DNA of 64,000 nucleotides, taken from contig NC_135497.1 in assembly GCF_052857255.1 (NCBI RefSeq), forward strand, positions 347,154,799 through 347,218,798. Direction: 5' to 3'. Origin of the DNA: Amblyomma americanum. Lineage: Eukaryota; Arthropoda; Arachnida; Ixodida; Ixodidae. The position numbers and the translations under genes are program-made. Below the pieces are notes generated by a model. It was not told where the DNA came from and made no database searches. It saw nothing but the letters and a program-made list of their open reading frames with translations. Position 1 is the stretch's first letter. Each line of letters begins with the position of its first letter. Shown in pieces: positions 9,011-21,052 of this stretch.

Positions 9011-11937
9011 ACTAGCCCGAAGCAAAAGAAATAAACTAACCGCCCTCACCATGTTTTGTGTACTACAGCTCTTGTACATCGTAATCGGGCCGGACAGTTA
9101 TTCAGAACACTGACTTTAGTGTTGCGACAATATTAGAAGCGCTGCAACGCCATTCGTCGGGTTCCGACTTTATATCCCTCTATGGTTGCCTGTCTCGGTC
9201 CCCTACTGCATGCAGTTTGTACATTTGCAGTATAGTTTCAGAAGGGAATCTGGATAAAATTGGGACATGCAGCAACGTAACCTCCCGAAAATGGACACAA
9301 CGTTGCTATACAGAATACGCGGAATGTAATATGCTTCATACCTGCGCAAATGTAACATTTGCATCGCAGTCTCAGGCTGCAAACAATTATTACGTTAGAA
9401 CCAGAAAAAAAATTCAAGGGGCACTTTGTTGAACTAAAGTGCGGTGAGGCGAAAGCTTTTAGCGCGGTGTTGCTGCTTGTGTCACTGATGTGGGGTTAAG
9501 ATGTTAATTAAGTACACAATTGCTTGTGAATCCTAAAGGCTGGAGACACTGCAGGGCATTTGGGAGGCATCCATCTGATTCGACGCCCTTCAGCAAACAC
9601 TCTCCAGCGTCCTAGACAAGCAGAACTACATATGCGTTGGCAGGAAGTAGCGTAGTCGTTAGCACGCTTGGTTGCGGAACGGAAGGATGGTAGAACTACT
9701 CTCTGAGTATTTGCATGCTTGCATTCATACTATTATGCTCCTGCAAAAGTGATGAAACCGTTAGCTGTATTAGTTGCCGGCGGCGACACCATAACAATAA
9801 ATTAAAGACTTCGAACTGTGATTCCTTGTCAGTGCACTGCTATCAGTGAGTGTTTGCGACCCGATTTTAGGATAATGTCTCGCTTGTGAGAAGAATTCGT
9901 TCTTAACTCACTCTTGAAATCTTTTAACAAAAAAGTAACTAAACAGATAGCCTCCCTAGATAGAATACATGGGTAAGCATTTACCCTTCATCTCGTTATG
10001 AGAAGCTGAATTCGCGTTCTTGCATGTATCATACTCTTTTCAAAATGTTTTGCGTGTATATTGAATTTTTTCTTTGTTTTGTGCCTTGTTATGAACGCTG
10101 CCAAGCTGCAGACGTGACGGACGTTCATTACTATCGTGTTGGCTGCAGCAAATAGCGCATGCTTTTATTTAATGGATGCAGGTTTTTCTTTTAAAAGCCG
10201 TAAAAGATGCATCGTCGTGGTCCATGCAGGTGGAATGTGCGCCAAGGCGGACATTATGTCCGTGATAAAGTTCATTTAAAAGACTATTAATGAACTATAA
10301 ATTGGAGGCTGTAAACATCGAAAGTTAACCAAGTCTTCAAAATTCTTTAATAGATACAAAGTCTTTAAAAGGATCCAATTCCCAAAGTCACTCGCGAAAT
10401 GCGCCGGTAGTAGCACATCTCCACTTTATGCCATGGGGATGAGTTTATCGCCGCAATAACTAAACAGCGATACTTAATCGTCGGGCCAACCTGCTGCCTT
10501 CTTCTGTGCGCCGTGAGAGATTTGGGGAGGCAAAGCCGCTTGGATAGTGAGAATTACTCGCCCACATTCGAAAGTACTAGTATAGGACTGACGCGCCTGA
10601 CAGAGTTCCTGACAGAGACGCACCAAAATAAAAAAAAGAGGAAAACAGGGAGCACGGCAATAAAGTAGAAAAAAATGGCGAATAATAAATGGCGTCGGCA
10701 ACCAGCTGAAGGAACATGGGCTGGGAATGAGGGGGACCCATAGGTATTTGGCTTTTCCCGTAGCCGCCTTTGTCGCTTCGACTCAGGCGGCTGCAATGCG
10801 CGTTTTGACATGGATGGGTAGCAGGTGCTCGTCACGTGCAAAGCCAGTTTAGAAGAAAAACTTGACGATTCTGCTTATCGCGCCTTTCTCCTTTTACGTC
10901 ACGCTGTTTACCCCAGGGATAGGTCTCTCCCCGCTGTAAAAAAAGTGACAATGCTTCGGTTTACACAACCGGTTTCGTCGAAGGTAAAGCAAAATTCCAA
11001 AAAAAGGAATTCTTTCGCGATGTTTTGTTTCCGGGAGGCATCATGGGACAAAAGGGAAAGCATGTGAGCCTTGCACGTGATCCCAAATCGTTGACGCTGT
11101 TTTTATGCTAGGTTGTTCGCTGGTGTACTATAAATATCGTACCATCGAGATGCTGAACACCATTCGTCCACACCCAGCAACTGCAGCCTCATCTTTCTAC
11201 CAGAAGCAACTGATGTACCACTCCGTCGAGAGAGTCTTCGCGAAAACGGCAAGTTTTTAACTTTTTGTTTGAATATTGTAACATTAAAACCTTTTTTATA
11301 TTTGTAATGCACTGCTGGGTATATTTAGTCATTACCTGTGGTTTCATTTTGGTATGTGCAGCCATATAATAAAGTGCATTTATTCCATCTGCAGCACTAA
11401 GTTTGAAACCTAAGTAATGGTCTTTCAGAGATTGTTAAAAAGGTACCCTGGAAAACTCGCTCCATTTAAAATAACGGCAACGCAAGAACAAAAAATAATT
11501 ACGCATTGTATTAGATTACCTGCTTTAAGTGTGGATGATTCATCTATCACCGAACACACAGACTTGTTAAGGACAGTATGCATATGGTAGGGAATAAAAC
11601 AACATTGAGCGTCACCTATATTTACTCCGCTCACGCATCATTTAGTCTAATAGTTGTGACTGTTTTCACCCGGTTTAGGAACGTGGTGCAAACTCCATTC
11701 CCATATTCAAATGCACTTGCTCCACATTGCACCGGACTAGTCCCGAGCAAGACAACATTGTATAATTCACAAAAATGTACAAGTTCATGTACATATCGTT
11801 TTCTGTAATGTTGTTATAAAAATATTTGTTGCGCTTCTGTTATGGGTCACAACATTTGCGTGCCGGCAAATAGTTGTTCAATTTTGTATTTGATATTAGC
11901 AAGTCGCACCGACCTTAGTATACCGGATTTAGTATTA
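9011..11937. other. No gene recognised
   Basis: Only short unsupported frames. A weak tRNA-like stretch lies near 9640-9720 (GTAGCGTAGTCGTTAGCACG) with no good B box. Confidence 0.4.
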
Positions 11938-13387
11938 TACCCCTGCTACACGGGCGCTTCGAATGCCTTCCAACCTAATGTCATTCGACTCGACTGCCGA
12001 ACTTACGCTGCTACATGAAGTTTCTCAACGGCATTCGGTTCGGATGACATTCGAGTCCACGGAGCTCGGCGGAGACATTCCAGATTTTGGAATGCCGTCG
12101 AAACGCGAACGCAGCCCGAACCGACCAATAGGCGTCGCCGCCGCCATCGCTTCGCCCCGCCCACAGCCGCGCGAGTGCTTTCGGCTCTGTGGCTGCTCAT
12201 TTTGATACCTTCTGCTCGTTTTTTCCTGCTCTTTGCTTAGCAAATAGCTCGTGTTCTGTCTACGTAAGTGCTTGAAGATAACAGTGCACGAAAGAACATT
12301 TACCGCGTGAGCATGAAATTTCTCCAGCAGTGTGCCGATGAGGACGCCTGCGCGCATATACTATTGTTTACATCGCTGCGTACGAACAGCTAGCGCTCGT
12401 TTGCATGACTTAAAACACATTCTGCGCTTTAGTTCTATTAAATAATCTCATCTTTTTTGTACTGGTTGTACCCGTGGCTTGCGCCGATACGATCGCTCGC
12501 CTGAGAAACACTTGACCGCTGGGCTACTGACATCGTGTACGATCGGCGCTTGTCGCTAATTGTCCCGACTTCGTCCGACGCGATCAGTAGTTTATTTTAA
12601 ACTGCTTTATTCAGAAGTATGATTAGGGACCGTTCGCGGTAATTGAAAAGGCATAACTTGTTATCCACAAAGTAGCAACAGCGACGACTGCTGCTGGTCG
12701 TAAAGCAGGGCTCGGCGATTTGGGTCACACCGGCGCTTCCCGTTCATCGTATGCGCGCCCTGCGGTGTGAGCAATAGTTGATTTGAGGTCACTGTTGTCA
12801 AAACTACACTCGTAGATCATTTGCGTTCGCTCAAACTTGTGAATTCGCTCTTCACAACCGCCGAATTCGAAGACGCAACCCTGCGGAGTCGCTAGGCCTA
12901 GTCGTCGCAGAAGGGAAGGGAGTCGCCGTCGATTAAAATTAATTTGGCAAGCGCTTATAGCTGGTGAGTGTTCGAGTGTGCACATGTGAAATATAGCCGT
13001 TCCTTTCGCTTATTAACAATATGGCTAAGGTAGAAGGGCGAATATATTCACACCATCGCCTCATCAGCTTGTTTTCGCTCAGCCGCCGGCCTGCCGAGGA
13101 CATAAAGGCTGACTGTTCGGCGGTCGGATTCGTCGGTGTCGTTGGCCTCAAAAACTTGTCCCACTACAGTCATATATGCTGCTGTTGACCGTGATAGTGT
13201 CGTTGTCGCACTAGTGTGACCACCGCCGTCGTCGTCATCGTACACTGAAAACGAGCTGAGGAAATTTGAAATGCGTTTGGAAAGTGTCGTGTAGCGCCGC
13301 GGAAGTCCGTCGAGTCCGAATGCCATTCCAAGTTGCGAATGTCATTCGGCTCAGGTGTCATTCGAACGTGCCCGTGTAGCACAGGTA
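11938..13387. mobile_element. Non-autonomous DNA transposon, PIF/Harbinger-like (1,450 bp)
   Basis: 18-bp terminal inverted repeats: TACCCCTGCTACACGGGC at 11938-11955 and TACCTGTGCTACACGGGC read inward from 13387, with two mismatches. The 3-bp sequence TTA flanks both ends (11935-11937 and 13388-13390), as expected for PIF/Harbinger. Subterminal regions on both sides are rich in variants of TTCGAATG and ATTCGRCTCG, likely transposase binding sites. No transposase-like frame is visible inside, so it depends on a helper. The superfamily assignment rests on the TSD length and composition only. Confidence 0.75.
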
Positions 13388-13390
13388 TTA

Positions 13391-14383
13391 GCCTTTCTCG
13401 CGATTGCCAATGACGATTTCTATTAGCGTTTGTCGTGATGACGCTCTGCCGCCTTCATATTAGCAGCAGCATTTTTTTGTTTCATAGAGATAACATGCCA
13501 ATTTCCCTCGTAATAATTTGCAGGTGCGCTTTCGGATCTTATAAACCTAATAAGTACCACAACAAATAAAATCCTGAGACTCAGTTTCAGTTTCCGTACT
13601 TTTGGTTTCACCCCCCCCCCCTCCCGCTATCTTCAGATAAATGAAATCGTTTCCTAAAGTATTGACAAAATGTCTCCATTTGTCTTTCATTTAGCGCAAA
13701 GGATACCTGATCCATTGGAAAGGGTACTCCAAATGGCATTGTACCCTGGAGCCTAAGAGGAATCTCAACGAGGCCTCTCTGCGCGAGTTCACATCCCCAA
13801 GGAAACCATCGAATCGACGCCTCCAGTCTGCCTCTGAAGAGATCGTGTACGAAATTCAAAAAAAGCTGTCCAACTGCCGTCGATCAAGCGGTCTCCTGAA
13901 GGTGAAACTTGACCAGGACATTTATCGATGGGCTTTTCACGGGAAAGGCCAACCATAAGAAAAAAAAATGGCTACTCTGTGAGGAACAAGACTTCTCCAG
14001 GCTCCAACTTCCGTCTGCATGGTCGATACGGGAAACGAAACTTGGGAACACGGTGGCGATTGAGTTTCCAATCAGAATTAAGGGTGGGGTAACACTTCAG
14101 AAGTCCTGCAAGAGGTTTCCTTGCGGATTTCTTCGTGAGACCTTGCAGGTTTTTATCGTTACAAAGATCATTGCTGGCGCATCGTAATACAGTGATAAGT
14201 GTTTGTTCCCATGGAGTTCTACTTTTGTTCTATTTGTTTTGTTTTCGCGTTAGTTTGACTTGTTTTGTACAACGCGTCACCTGTTTAGCTCACTGAGTGT
14301 TACTGTCTCTATTACACTGCTATGACTTCTTGTTCGTCAAATTTTCTAGTTTTTATTTAGTTTGTTGTTTATAGCTCCACGAA
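13391..14383. other. No confident gene; possible upstream part of the next element
   Basis: Contains a C10 run near 13611. The stretch 13690-14150 has coding-like composition on the plus strand but many stops in all frames. Confidence 0.35.
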
Positions 14384-14824
14384 ATGGCCACGCCAGATAA
14401 CCATATAATCTTGTCTGCCACCTTTGACAGTTGCAGTGTCACATTCACGCTGACCAATGAGACAGCTATAAAGACAAGACACGAGAAGGACCTTCTTCGA
14501 AAGACATACTTTGAAACTGTGCAATCATTTTTGCCCCCGAATGTAAGGCTTCCCATTATGGGTAAATATTTTGAAGACCGGTTTACGTCACTGTGCAATA
14601 TTGCGGATAGGCGCTACAGGAATTTGACAGGCCGTGCGAAAGCGTCATTCTTAAAAAATAAAAGGTTCATAAAGATTCACTTCGAGTCTCAATCAAGCCC
14701 ACCTGGAATGAATACCGGAGAATCCATAGAAAACATCATAATTTCTGTACTGCAAAAAGAACTCGAAAGAGTAGGAAGAGTTTCAGAAAAGGCCATAAAT
14801 GAGCTCAGAGACACCGCTTCTTAA
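14384..14824 (+). pseudogene. N-terminal part of the transposase-like gene, unrecognised
   Basis: A 146-codon frame starting MATPDNHIILSATFD with good start context (ACGAAATGG). It is Lys/Arg/Glu-rich, including RRYRNLTGRAKASFLKNKRF, and reaches a stop at 14822-14824. I do not recognise it. It is followed in the same direction by broken coding pieces (15019-15336, 15343-15573) that lead to 15680-16798. I therefore read all of these as one decayed gene. It might alternatively be a separate small protein of the element. Confidence 0.4.
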
Positions 14825-15018
14825 CCTAGAGCAGGAGAATGAAAAGCTGAAATCCGAAAAAAACAACAATGCTACTGAACAAAGGAATAATGGTCGGCGA
14901 GGGGTGCAAAAAAACTGACCGAAGGAAGCTTAATGCCGCTGGATATTCCATCGCGCAAGCACATGACGCTGTACTGGAGAGCTACGGCTGAGATGTATGC
15001 CAGCTTCTCGTAACTGAC

Positions 15019-15573
15019 TTGAAAGGCCTGCTGCATAAAGTAACATTCAAGGAAAATGGAGAGATTATTTGTAATTGCGGTGTAAAAAGAGGTTTCTGCA
15101 GCAATGGTCAAGTTAACTATAATGCCCTTTCTTCTCCAAACAAACGAAGCTTGCGAGAAGTTGGAGCCCTCTTGGACGTATATTTTGTCAGTAACGTTTT
15201 CTGGGAGCACCTCTCCGCGAGCGTCCCTAATCTGCCTACCATAAGGCTAATAAATTCTAACAGAGAGCACCTAGATAGCAGGATAACTGTGTTCAAGACA
15301 CCAGGTACCTCACCTGGCGCTCAGGTTTCATTTTAGGAAGACTTGGCGTTAGCTGCGCAAGAGCTAGCTAAAGATGTAGGTATAAGTGTGACAGAGATCT
15401 CCACCGAGGCACTCCTTGTAAAAATAGAGGGTGATGGCTGCATTGTGAGTAGACACACGACCTGGACAACATTCTCATTCTTCATCATTTGCAAAACGCG
15501 GCAGCTACAAAGCCATAAACTTCATCGCCTTCTCGGTGTGGCGGAGATCTCGGAGGGTTATTTTGAAATATGA
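15019..15573 (+). pseudogene. Middle part of the transposase-like gene, disrupted
   Basis: Two adjacent plus-strand frames (15019-15336 and 15343-15573), separated by one stop, with coding-like composition (KEVTFKENGEII-type start, ALAAQELAKDVGISV). No named domain is recognised. Their position and order before 15680 suggest they belong to the same gene. Confidence 0.4.
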
Positions 15574-15640
15574 GAGGCTTTTCAGAATTTGATAAAAGAA
15601 AAATAATGTTGTCGCACGAAAGGGTAGCTTATCTGTAGGG

Positions 15641-16798
15641 GACCAGGAGATTCCGATTAGCATCTGTCTAGGGTCAGATTTGAAATTTTTGCTTGTTGTT
15701 CAGGGTCTGCAGTCTGCTGCATCACACTATCCTTGTCCATTTTGTCGAGCAAACCCACATACAAGGTGCTCAGTTCTGACAAGTAACAGGAGCTTTAATG
15801 AGCCTTCTTTGATCCGCACTGTTCAGAACATGAAAGCTGATTGCTGCGCAGAGGCGAGCGGGATGAAAAACGTGCCATTGATTAACTTCGTCTCTGATTT
15901 AATAATTCCTGATGTATTGCACATTAAGTTAATAGTTAACCGCCTTGTAGATGGATTGCTTTCAGAAGCAAAAGACAGACATTACCGTGAAAAACTCCAC
16001 AACCCACGTTGTATGACCATACACGTTCAGGACATCGATGACGCCATAAATAACTGTGGGATTAAATTTCACGTTTGGGAAGCCAATGAAGGAAACATGG
16101 GAAAAACATTCACCTTAGTATCGGGGGGCGATTGTGAGCGCCTGCTAAAGGCTTTGCCTGAAAAACTGGCCGGGAAATTGCACCCTCAAACAGAGGAAAA
16201 AACTTTGCTCCTTTGGAAGCTTATGTGGAAAATTTTGTACCACCTGGAAAATGATGTTGAAGGTCGCAGCATAGAAAGAGAAACCTCAGAATTCTTTCAG
16301 TCGTTCTTAGAATTAGGAGCCCAAGGTTGCAAAGGCTATGGTGGCGATAGATTTACGCCGTACATTCATATTCTCGCACACCACGCTTCCGCAAAGCACG
16401 AAAGGTTCAAGTGCTTTGGTTGGTTTTCATGCCAAGGGTTAGAAGAAAAAAACGACGTGCTAAAGCATCTACACCATGGGAAGTCTAACAAGTGGAATGC
16501 AGCCGCTGAAGCTCTCCAGCTGGCGAAAAGGCTTGAAGTGAGTGAGAATATCAGACTAAGCCGTGCATATAAAAAGCGGGATCAAGAGTATTGGTTTGAG
16601 GGACTTATTCAAGAGACACGGGCGAAGAGGCTACGTTGTGCAAAAGAAAAAGTGAGCGAAGGAAACTGTCTACAAAATGTGGACGACATGAATGCAGGAG
16701 AATTGCGCACGGAGCTTCGGGCTATGGGAATGTCGACGAAAGTCAAATCAATAGAAAAACTTCGCAACCTTGTAAGGAAAGAAAGAGAAAAGCAATGA
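15641..16798 (+). pseudogene. Transposase-like protein with RAG1-like layout and C-terminal SAP motif
   Basis: A 372-codon open frame (ATG at 15680). A similar sequence seen just upstream (GDQEIPISICLGSDLKFLLV) shows coding began earlier. In order it has a CPFC zinc pair (YPCPFCRANPHTRC), an Asp in IIPDVLHIK, IKFHVWE, LVSGGDCERLLKALPEKL, then FTPYIHILAHH and FSCQGLEEKNDVLK, the usual place of the final catalytic Glu. It ends in a SAP-like DNA-binding motif (MNAGELRTELRAMGMS). The layout (Zn pair, D, HxLxxH, E) resembles RAG1/Transib-like and other DDE transposases of invertebrates. I infer a DDE fold; the family name is unknown to me. Terminal repeats were not found. Confidence 0.5.
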
Positions 16799-17054
16799 TT
16801 CTAGCCATAGGAGGAGATAACAGTTATGTGGTGAGATGTGCCTTTTAGTTTTGCGTGTTTCCTCCTATATTTATAGTGCTGTGTTGTACCTCTAGTTTAG
16901 AAAGTGCATCACTGCTTGAAGATGAAGAGTACTGCTCCTGGTTCCTTATGTAACCTGCCCCTAAAGAAGTGTTCGGTGTGTACTAAAAACAGTGTATTTG
17001 TATTATGTGACTGTTTAGCTGCCATATATGCCTTGAGCAATTTTCTGGTGTAAT
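16799..17054. other. 3' flank of the transposase-like gene, no feature
   Basis: AT-rich sequence with no recognised gene or terminal repeat. Confidence 0.3.
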
Positions 17055-17068
17055 ATAAATGTGATATG

Positions 17069-17277
17069 AAGTCTAGAGTCTGATGGAAACCCGTCTGGTC
17101 GGGACGGTACATGACGAAAGAAGATGGCGCCGACCAAAAGAAAAAGATGAGATGACGTTTCGGCTCCCCCACGGGAGCCTTGTTCACAATCTTGTGAACG
17201 ATTGTGAACAAGGCTCCCGTGGGGGAGCCGAACGTCATCCCATCTTTTTCTTTTGGTCGGAGCCTTCTTCTTTCGTC
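17069..17277. mobile_element. Foldback insertion 1 (209 bp) with 14-bp target duplication
   Basis: A long near-perfect inverted repeat (about 17111-17279) with arms of about 80 bp. Each arm carries an internal hairpin GGCTCCC...GGGAGCC followed by TTGTTCACAAT. The unit ATAAATGTGATATG occurs at 17055-17068 and 17278-17291, so the insertion has a 14-bp target duplication. A GGAAACCCGTCTGG motif (17085-17098) is shared with foldback insertion 2. I interpret both as minimal inverted Penelope-type products; that link is inference. Confidence 0.8.
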
Positions 17278-17291
17278 ATAAATGTGATATG

Positions 17292-19075
17292 TGTGTTTAG
17301 TAAGTATTGCCGTTGTCACTTTTAAAATGATCTTTTGGCTTATCTTTTGCATAAGAAAATTCTTTTATGTAAACAAACCATGGATAACCGATTTATAACG
17401 CAATCAGTAGAGCTAGAAAAAGTACATGGGGGGAGGGGGGTGCTTTGAAAATGAACATGTACACACGCCTTTAAGTTCTGCGGGGCAGCAGGAAAAAATT
17501 TTGCAGCGAATTTAAGAAAACTGATTGGGCGTATCGGGCGTAGATCATATGATACTGGCATCAAGTGCACAATGCGCACAAACAGGCTCGAGAAAAGTGA
17601 TGACAGCAGTACTACGCACATTCAATGCCATCATTTATGTTCATTTGTATGACCTTCTTTGCTGACTCATTTTGTTTGGCAACCGATTAAATGTTTGCCT
17701 TGTTATTAAATGAAGGCACAGCGCACGAAAGGCGGGACTGAGAAAGAGACAAATACAGCGCCTTGTTCTTTATTCTTTTCGCAAAGTATTGCTTCTTTTG
17801 TATGCTATGTTGCTGTGAGGTGTGTTTAGTTATATTCATATTCGTTACGTTTCGAGTGCATCGTTCTGGTTGTAGATGTAACATGAACACAAGGTAATGA
17901 CGCTATGTGATTCTGACTGTACACATTTTGTTTCCAAATGTTGTATAAAAAGTGTATAATAAAATATTTTATGTCGGCACTATAGCTCTTGTCCTTGCCT
18001 TTTTGCGGGGAAGTTATAACCCCTTCCGCACCAGCTATCAGATAGTGTGACAAGTGCAAGTTTATTGAAAGCGATGCCATGATAGACCTATTACATTTGC
18101 TCGATTTCCTCCCCAAAGGTGCAAAGAAGAAAAGAAATATAACCTCCAGTGCTTCGAATATTACTGTAAACGTAACAGATCTCTTCCCATGAGTGTTATC
18201 GTTACGAAGGCTTCCCCTTCATTCATGGTAATTTGCTGACATTGTGCTTTCCGCTACGTGCTTTAATGACATCCCTGCCTGTTATAACGACATCCCCGCC
18301 TATTTGATATTCTCATTAACTTTGTAACATAGAATGCAATTCGTGACTTATTTTATTGGTATACATTCCTTTTTAGCGTCTGGTTATTTTTGTTGCGCTC
18401 TACCTCTCTATTTCAATTGTATTTGGTTTGATTTACCAAATGCTGCTGCTTCCAAAGTAAGCGATAGTATTGTTCAGTGCTAATAATTAGTTTTTCACGT
18501 GACCACAGAAATCAAAGCTGCTGCAGGCAGAGTAACCTGGGAACTGGGAAAAGCTACAATGAAATAATACAAATTCGTTCCATTACGGGTTATGAGGGAC
18601 AGCGCACTGGAGCGCTTCGAACTAATTCGACCCCCCGGGGGTAAACAGCCGGAGCGTTGTTGCACTTCGCGTACGCTGAAATGTGGGCATAGCGGCTGGG
18701 TCCTGAGCCGGCCTTACATCACCCGGCACCCTGTGCAAGACTTTGCCACCCCCCCCACCCGCCTCTCTCTCTCTCTTTGAATGTATTTGTGGGGGTGCTT
18801 CTCTTGATTTTTATTGGCCGTCATAATGGGGGCACTTCTAGTTTTTATTCTTTTAACAGTCTCAATGTAGTATTTGTACTGGAGTGGGCAGGACACTTAG
18901 TTGTTTTTTATTTTTCTTCCCCCTCTAATTTATACCCTTTGACATCTTTTAATCTTGCTATTGGCGGTCAATTTTTTACACGTTTTCATAGCGTTTTGAA
19001 GAAGATGAATCTTAAAAGCAAGCTGCTTGCGATAACGCAACTCATCCATTATACTGGTGAAATAGAAAACATTAT
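17292..19075. other. No gene recognised
   Basis: Contains G-rich 17426-17440, AATAAA-like sequences near 17960 and a (CT)n stretch near 18762-18777. No supported frame. Confidence 0.4.
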
Positions 19076-19302
19076 AGTTGAGGGTTCGACGGAAACCCGT
19101 CTGGCGAGGGAAATTCAGTATATCCTTTTAAACGAACACTCGCCAAAGTCATAAAGGAAAAAAATAACCGTAAGAGAATTCGCGTTTCGGCACCACTACG
19201 GGTGCCTTGTTCACAATGGGATGAAAAAACGATACGGGCTGCACTCTTACGGTTATTTTTTTCCTTTATGACTTTGGCGAGTGTTCGTTTAAAAGGATAT
19301 GC
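19076..19302. mobile_element. Foldback insertion 2 (227 bp) with 12-bp target duplication
   Basis: Perfect 57-bp inverted arms at 19120-19176 and 19244-19300 surround a 67-bp loop. The loop contains TTTCGGCACC...GGTGCC TTGTTCACAAT (19185-19216), the counterpart of the hairpin in foldback insertion 1. The direct repeat AGAAAACATTAT lies at 19064-19075 and 19303-19314. GGAAACCCGTCTGG is at 19091-19104. Confidence 0.85.
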
Positions 19303-19314
19303 AGAAAACATTAT

Positions 19315-21050
19315 TGCTTAAAATGATTACAGCTCAGCCTCAAAGGACAGATGCAAACGTTCTTCAAAGGAAGCTCTCAAGGCAGTCGCTTCAGACGATT
19401 GATATGACATCGCGATTAACCCTGTTAATCCGTGGTTAACACTCTTGCACCTGGCGGCCCCTTGCGATGTCACTCTGGGAGGTGCTGGAGAATTAACTGC
19501 GATATCATGACAATCGGCCGACGAAGCAGCGTAGCAGCGACTGGCAGCGTAGCGACTGGCAGCGTCGCAAATTGCGACAGCCGCCATTTTTACCATTTAT
19601 ATATATATCGTTATGAACTGCTTCCTTGATGACGTCCATGTGAAAGCGCTTTTTCGTAGCACAGAAGTGTACACAATTAAATTCACCAATTTGTTTGCAA
19701 AAATGGAAAACGTTGGCGGTATCTTGCGGTATCTTTAAAAGCGAAGTTTAGTACCTCAAAAGCGAAGCCTCATTTTTTCAGTTGTGTTACACAGGATGGA
19801 TCCCGGCAATACATCATGCATGCATATTACAGAAGTCAGAATGAAAGAACAGCAAAAAAAGTCGCCAATAGCTGCAGCAATAAAAGTATGAATAGTGATC
19901 ATGCGTGAAATTTTTCATTCATACATTCATACTAATATATTTTCTATAGAAACGAGCACATTTATTAAAATTAGTTGACCAAAACAAAAGGTTCTGAACC
20001 CAGGTTAGAACTCTAAGTGCAAATTCGATTCACCATATTCGGACAACGCTAGAGTCACTAATTTGAAAGCATTACAGGTGAACGTGACAGTAACAACCTG
20101 AACGTCTATGTAGACGCTATTCGCTTCTAGACTCCGTATTCTGTGTTCTGCCCGGCAACAGCTGAACAGCTTCAGAATGTTTCTGAGTAAAGCTATATCA
20201 AATTTTCTTAAATAAGTAATAAAAGAATAAACTTAAACATTTATATCCGCGAATTCTTTTTGATGTCGGCTGTTTGAATGCCGCTACGCTCTTTAAAAGT
20301 AACAAGAATAGCTAAAATTCAAGCCAGCTAGCTCCCATACGCTAATATATTATGATCACACGCCCCAATAAACTTTTTAGATAATAGCAAAGGGCTGACA
20401 ATTTGCAAAGTTGCTCCACAACAAGCATATATGAACAGCCGCGAATACTTTATGCAACTGCGTTAATGCATGGTCATCGTAACTCGAGACACTCGTTTGA
20501 GCTCTGACACGTGCTCTTGTCTGCAAGGCAAAAGTCCCCGATAAAAAGGTAAAATGGACGCAACTTCAGCAGTCAGAACCATTTCTGCAGCGTAGCTCGC
20601 TACCGGGCGCCATCTTTCATATTTTAGGCAATATCAGGTTTCAATTAAAAGGCCTCAGGAAGCTTCTTGATCAAAGCTATGCCAGATCGTTGCACACCTT
20701 TTTAAACACCATATATTTGGGTACCTAAAACCCGGAAGCATTTTCGATATCTATCCGTGTTACGGTGCTATACAGTTTCAAAGTTTGAAAAAATGCTAAA
20801 ACTAAGCCCCTCCGGTAGGCAGCATCGTATAATATTCAAACGCGCTGGGAAGCTCGTGTATTAATAGCACAGGACTGAAACTTCGGCACATTTCTCAGCT
20901 AAGTGTATATTACACAAATCCCCGACGCATTTTTTGTAGGTGCTTTTGTTCACGTTTTACGTTTTTTTTGTACCCCTTTCCATTTAGTTACGCTCCCTGT
21001 CGCCGCCACTGCCGGTAGATGGCGCAAGTAGTAGATGTAGTAGTAGTAGC
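19315..21050. other. No gene recognised
   Basis: AT-rich. A short tandem GCAGCGTAGCGACTG repeat lies at about 19528-19568 and an (AT)n run near 19598-19607. A (GTA)n stretch near 21030-21050 adjoins the next LINE. Confidence 0.4.
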
Positions 21051-21052
21051 AA

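Noticed and set aside
17080..17100. Hammerhead ribozyme core (CTGATG near GAAAC), attractive because PLEs can carry hammerheads
   Set aside because: There is no stem II between CTGATG and GAAAC and no matching cleavage-site stem; a covariance-model search of both strands would decide.
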